From assembly GCF_001680005.1 (NCBI RefSeq), contig NC_033565.1:98501-162500 (forward strand): a stretch of 64,000 bases of DNA, written 5' to 3'. The position numbers were made by a program, and so were the translations under genes. This stretch comes from Plasmodium coatneyi (taxonomy: Eukaryota; Apicomplexa; Aconoidasida; Haemosporida; Plasmodiidae). Within the stretch, counting starts at the first letter, position 1. Each line of letters begins with the position of its first letter. The notes below the pieces were generated by a model that searched no databases, was not told where the DNA came from, and worked only from the letters and a program-made list of their open reading frames with translations. Of this stretch, positions 59,605-64,000 are shown piece by piece.

Positions 59605-62253
59605 TTACAAGTCCAGAATGAACTGATTCAAATCTTTTGCGAAATCCTTGAGCGTGTCTAGGACTCCCGTATCCCCGTCAAGTGTGTTCATTATATTTTT
59701 GGTTATTTGGTCAGCTTCTTTTTTTAAGTCCATAAGATCCTTATTCTTGTCTGCGAGGAGCGCTTGGGCTTTGCTATCACTTAATGGTTTGTTATCCGGT
59801 TCCTGGGGTTGCACACTTGGAGTTTGTACTTTAGACGCAGTGTCACTAGGGGGTGGGTTACCTGCCGTTTCTTTTCCTTCCTGGTTTACACTCTCTGACT
59901 CTCCTTCCTGCGCCTCTGATTGGTCGGCTTCTTCTTCCTCTTCTTCCTCCTCCTCCTCCTCTTCTATTTCCAGCACTTCTTCCAGTTCGTTTTCCACTTC
60001 TTCAACGTTGTCATCGTCCTTGTCGTCGTCTTCTTCTTCAGGATCGTCTTCCTTACTTCCCGGATCTTCGACTTCCTGTACCACTTCTTCATTGTTGTCG
60101 ACTACGTTATTACCTTCCTCTGCAGATGTGTCCAATGGTTCTAATGCGTCTTGCTTTATCAGCTTCAGATATTCGAATTCTATTTTCTGTATGGATATTT
60201 TTGCTTGTTTTTGTGCTTTTTTAGAAGCGTCTATTGCTTTGATTGCTTCTTCTTTGGCTTTTTCTAGTGTATTTGCTTCTTTTGCTTTACCTGCTGCATC
60301 ATTTGCTTTTTTTGCTTCAATTGTTACTTTCTCTACTTCAGATTCTGCTAACTTTCCTGCCGCTTCAGCTGCTTCTTTCTCTACTATTGATGCTTCAGAT
60401 TCCTTCAATTTTGTTGCTAGTCTTTTAATTTTTTGTACCTCATTTTTTACATCTTCTACTGCTTTATATGCTTCTGCTTTTGCTGCTTGTGCCTTTGCTA
60501 CTTCTGCTGCTTTTTGTGCTTTCTTAGAAGCTTCTATTGCTTTCTTCGTTATATTAAATGTTTCCTGTGTCTTATGATCCGCTTGTAATGCTTTTTCTTG
60601 TGCTTCTTGCAATGTACTTGTTATTTTATCTCCTTGTGCTCCTTTTACTTTATTGGCTGCTTCTGTTACCATTAATAACAGATATTCTAATGTGTATGCT
60701 TTTTCTGATGCTTCGATTGCTTCCATTTCAGCATTCTTCTCTTCCGTTTTCGCAGTTTCTACTTCTTCTGTTGCAGATTTTACAGCCTCTTTTATTTCAG
60801 GTACATTTTCTACTTGTTCAGATACCTTTTCTGCTGCCTTTTTTACATTCTCTGCTGTTTCTACAGCCTCTTTTGCTTTCTTTTTTTCATCATCAGCTAC
60901 CTGTACTAACCTGGTTGCTTCCTGTTTCGCTACATGCACTTGCGCAACTGATACCGCTATTTTTGCTTCTGCTTTTGCTTTCTTCGCTACGTCTTTTAGC
61001 TCGGTGGCTTTTTGCACTTTTTGTTTTGCTTCCTCCACGTTTTCTACCTTATTTATTTCTTTTAGTAAAGCTTCTATTTCTTGTACCTTATTATTTGCTT
61101 CAGTTGCTTTCTCTGTTGCCGTGTCTTTAGGCAAATTGGCTGATGTTGCCATTTTTGCTAATTCAATCGTTACTTCTTTTGCTGATGTAGCTTCCTTTGC
61201 TGCTATTTTTGCTTCTTCCAGTGCGATTTGAATTTTTGCTATTCCTACTTGTATTTCTGCTATTCCAGCTTGCATTTTTGCTATTCCTGCTTTCTTCTCT
61301 ACTTCTGCCTTTGATTTCGTGGCTTTTTTCGCTGCTTCTATTGCTTCCTTAGCATATTTTTCTATATTATTTACATATGCTTGGTCTATTATTGCATCCT
61401 TTGTCTTTGCTTTATCTGCTTCGGTTGCAGCTTTAGTTGACTTTTGTTTTGCATTTTCCAGTTCTTGTTTTATCTTTTCCAATTCTTGCTTTATCTTGTT
61501 TAATGCTTGTTCCACATTTTTTTTCACTGTTATCAATCTTTTCATTTCTTCTTGTGTTATTTTGTCTTCAGATTCTTCCACTAATTTTGTGACTGATACA
61601 TTTGCAGTATCTGTTTCTTTATGAGCCTTTTGTGCTTCTTCTTGTGCTTTTTCTGCCTCCTTCTTCGCTTCATATGCATTTACAACATGCTGTGCTGCTT
61701 CTGCTACCTTTTTAGCCTTTTCTGTTTCTTTCTTTACAACACCTTTTGCCTCTTCAGCAGCCTTTGCGAGCATACTTGTTATAGCAAGTGTAGACGCCCC
61801 TGTTGCTCTATCTGCTTTTTCTTCTACTTCCTTTGCCTTTGTTGTTACAGTTTTCTTTGCTTCTTCTGCTATTTGTTTTAATTTTTGCATTGCATCTTTT
61901 ATTTCTGTGTCTGCTTCTTCTACTTTTTTTGCTGCATCTAGTACTTCTTTCACTTTATCTTCTGTTTCTTTTTGATCCTTCAGGGCTTCTTCTTTTGCTT
62001 TTTTAGCTTTTTCATCTTCCTCCTCTTTTCTTGTGTACTTTTTTTCTTGTGTTGTCTCGGTATCCTGTCCTTCTGTTTCTATCTGTCCGCTTCCATCACC
62101 CTGCAGGGTGATGTTTTTACCTGTCCAACCGTTCCTCAAGTTGGTATTTTTAAAATTAACAATTTCTTTGCTCATAACATTATTTTGGTGAATGTATAAA
62201 TTTACGAAGAATACAAAAAAGGTGGCGCCGAAAAATTGCCTCATTTTTGACAT
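59605..62253 (-). CDS. MSP3: Merozoite surface protein 3 family protein
   Basis: Single exon of 882 residues. I start at ATG 62253; the frame is open a few codons upstream but without ATG. Residues 1 to about 25 (MSKMRQFFGATFFVFFVN) are a signal peptide, followed by KEIVNFKNTNLRNGW with the MSP3-family NLRNG signature at 38-42. About residues 90-740 are Ala-rich heptad repeats (AKKAxEAAxxA patterns) expected to form long coiled coils. A strongly acidic segment with a run of Glu follows (about 745-790), then a Ser/Pro/Glu stretch, and a final helical end (LKDFAKDLNQFILDL). There is no TM or GPI-type tail, as usual for MSP3. By family knowledge it is a secreted, peripherally bound merozoite coat protein. 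Which paralogue this is cannot be told here. Confidence 0.9.
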   Translation of the reverse strand: MSKMRQFFGATFFVFFVNLYIHQNNVMSKEIVNFKNTNLRNGWTGKNITLQGDGSGQIETEGQDTETTQEKKYTRKEEEDEKAKKAKEEALKDQKETEDKVKEVLDAAKKVEEADTEIKDAMQKLKQIAEEAKKTVTTKAKEVEEKADRATGASTLAITSMLAKAAEEAKGVVKKETEKAKKVAEAAQHVVNAYEAKKEAEKAQEEAQKAHKETDTANVSVTKLVEESEDKITQEEMKRLITVKKNVEQALNKIKQELEKIKQELENAKQKSTKAATEADKAKTKDAIIDQAYVNNIEKYAKEAIEAAKKATKSKAEVEKKAGIAKMQAGIAEIQVGIAKIQIALEEAKIAAKEATSAKEVTIELAKMATSANLPKDTATEKATEANNKVQEIEALLKEINKVENVEEAKQKVQKATELKDVAKKAKAEAKIAVSVAQVHVAKQEATRLVQVADDEKKKAKEAVETAENVKKAAEKVSEQVENVPEIKEAVKSATEEVETAKTEEKNAEMEAIEASEKAYTLEYLLLMVTEAANKVKGAQGDKITSTLQEAQEKALQADHKTQETFNITKKAIEASKKAQKAAEVAKAQAAKAEAYKAVEDVKNEVQKIKRLATKLKESEASIVEKEAAEAAGKLAESEVEKVTIEAKKANDAAGKAKEANTLEKAKEEAIKAIDASKKAQKQAKISIQKIEFEYLKLIKQDALEPLDTSAEEGNNVVDNNEEVVQEVEDPGSKEDDPEEEDDDKDDDNVEEVENELEEVLEIEEEEEEEEEEEEADQSEAQEGESESVNQEGKETAGNPPPSDTASKVQTPSVQPQEPDNKPLSDSKAQALLADKNKDLMDLKKEADQITKNIMNTLDGDTGVLDTLKDFAKDLNQFILDL

Positions 62254-64000
62254 GTATGTCGACAAGTTGAGGAACTTTTAAATTTATCAAAGAAGTAAAA
62301 AAAAAAAAAAGAGAAAAGAAAATTGAAAATAAATTAACAATAGTTTAGTGATCTAAATGGGATAAGTTTGCACATTGACAAAAAAATATCTCCCAAAGGG
62401 GATTAATATTTTTGCATTTGCAAAATATGCACAATTTATAGTTGTTAAAATGTCATTTGAAAAAAAATGTAAAAATAAAATTACCGTCAAATATTTGCAA
62501 TAAACGCAAGTATGTTCACGCAAAGGGGAAAACCTTTATAAATGAACACAGAAAAAGTCTAACGAATAAAAAAAAAAAAAAAAAGAAAGAAAAGTCCCAA
62601 AGGAAAAACACACACATGTTATACACATTATTGATACATACGTAGCGCATCAAATAGTCTGATACACTGATCATGTTACTTGATCAAATGAATTTTTCTC
62701 TTAAACATGCTCACTTTTAACATTCGATAAAATGTGCAAAAAGCTATTCGGATTAATTCCACACGTGGATATTCATAAATGTAAAAATCGCGTCTGTAAC
62801 AAAAAAAAAATAAATAAATAAATAAAATGAATAAATAATAAGTGCTTCATAAGAACAAAAAAAGTTGTAATGATGATCTTTCCTATTCATTCAGCCAATT
62901 GAGCAAAATATCATTTAGGTGTGGAGGGAAAATTTTAAAAAATCCGAAACATCACAAATGTGTATATAGCTCAAACTGTGTGTAATTATTTCGGATTTAC
63001 GCTCTCTAATTTGCTTCATGCATTTGTTGATGAAAAAAAATTAAACATCCATCAACTGGGATGTGTACTCTATCATATTTAGCAAAGTGCCAAGAAAAAA
63101 ATTAAAAAAAGGAAAAAAAATAATCATGCCATGTATAGCCCGTCAACGTAACCAAAAAAAAAGGGAAAAAAAAAAGAAGGGATTATCCAGATGGCTATTC
63201 AAACGTTCTAGGAGATCACACACATTCCTCCCCTCATTTTGATTCACCTATGCACACTAATGGGTGAAGTTTGGCAGAGAGTTTTCTCCCCCAGCGTGGG
63301 AGGGGGGGATCACACTGCGCGGAAATATACGTTCCATGCATTCGCTCCAAGGGGGATACATCCTAATCGTGCCTCATAGATTTGTGAGGGGCATTCCTCC
63401 TGCCATTATTTGTCCTTCCCCTCCTTTCCATGACGCTGTCAAGGTTATGTGGCTCCGTCCAACACGGTAACTTGGCCCCTGCCAAAAGGTCTATCCATGG
63501 TACTTATTGGCACAATGAACATTCGGTTTGCTCATCAGCCGTCTACATTTGTGCTTCCCTAAGGTGACCTCCAGATTTGTCTGCACAGCGTAATGCGTGA
63601 ATGTGCCTTTGGAGAGGATACATGAGAATGAACCACCTAGAAATCAGCTCATTCTCGTAATTTCGTTTTTTGCATTTGCACCCATTCGGTGATTCTCCCC
63701 AATCTGTTCCATTTTCGTGCAATGTATTTCACTAGCAAGCCATTTTGTCAAGCGGGAAAAAAAAAAAAAAGTGATTTGTTCAGTTCATGTTGTGTTCAAA
63801 TTGTTCATATTACTTTGACAAAAAGCCACCTTGTGCGCAATTTTTTTGGTAAAGAAAAAAAGACGGTGAAAAAATAATATGACTAAGCAGAAGGACATAT
63901 ATATATTTAATCATATAATTTAAAAAAAAAAGAACTCATTTAAAAAGGGAATAAAAGAAAAAATGGGAAAAGAAGTGCGGCATTATTCTGAGCTAATAGT
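62254..64000. other. Upstream region of MSP3 gene, no gene seen
   Basis: AT-rich 5' flank with poly-A runs (62297-62311, 62568-62584, 63100-63120). Bases 63240-63700 are noticeably richer in G+C (gagttttctcccccagcgtg, ggtgacctccagatttgtct) and unlike the rest, but carry only short frames. Such G+C-rich islands also lie on the other side of the MSP3 gene (58430-59500). Confidence 0.5.

Noticed and set aside
59648..61231. Long Ser/Phe/Ala- and Leu-rich frames on the + strand
   Set aside because: Antisense shadows of the Ala/Lys/Glu coiled-coil codons of MSP3.
1..64000. tRNA or rRNA genes
   Set aside because: No cloverleaf-type or rRNA-like conserved sequence noticed on either strand; a covariance-model search would be needed to exclude small ncRNAs.

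Overview
The window is nuclear DNA of a malaria parasite of the Plasmodium knowlesi / P. coatneyi group. Two gene families known only from that simian clade are interleaved here: KIR (the knowlesi branch of the PIR/VIR family) and SICAvar (the schizont-infected-cell agglutination variant antigens). Internal telomere-like GGGTTYAGGG repeats, AT-rich phase-matched introns and an MSP3-family gene fit the same clade. I cannot tell the two species apart from sequence alone.

Layout. From 1 to about 45.2 kb is a chromosome-internal or subtelomeric variant-antigen island. It holds the 3' end of one SICAvar (1-196), two short and apparently intact SICAvar genes on the + strand (five exons, 3394-6580; six exons, 16696-22278), and a series of KIR genes. 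KIR genes with complete reading frames are at 7642-9702(-), 13849-15050(+), 22981-24370(-), 26224-27581(-), 28922-30847(-), 38138-40464(-) and 42461-43816(-). The KIR at 35155-36484(+) has no private first exon. Broken or truncated KIR copies are at 890-1153(-), 11177-12105(-), 12275-12590(-) and 34176-35033(+). A two-transmembrane, exported-type protein of unknown family lies at 32073-32975(+). Between and inside the genes are minisatellites, purine/pyrimidine tracts and interstitial telomere repeats. The telomere-like tract at 44.66-45.25 kb marks the end of the island.

From 45.3 to 64 kb the composition changes to AT-rich, gene-poor DNA. It carries a PEXEL-bearing PHIST gene with Gly-rich repeats (47651-50075, -) and, after about 9.5 kb without a recognisable gene, an MSP3-family merozoite surface protein gene (59605-62253, -).

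How they work together. By family knowledge SICAvar, KIR and PHIST products are exported to the infected red cell (SICAvar and KIR as variant surface antigens), and MSP3 proteins coat the merozoite. The exon models were built from splice motifs plus phase. KIR introns are phase 0 throughout, apart from one extra phase-1 intron in the 38-40 kb gene. SICAvar introns are a phase 0/1/2 mix that closes in frame. Repeated SICAvar(+)/KIR(-) convergent cassettes, orphan exons and chimeric pseudogenes show the island evolves by segmental duplication and recombination in introns and minisatellites.
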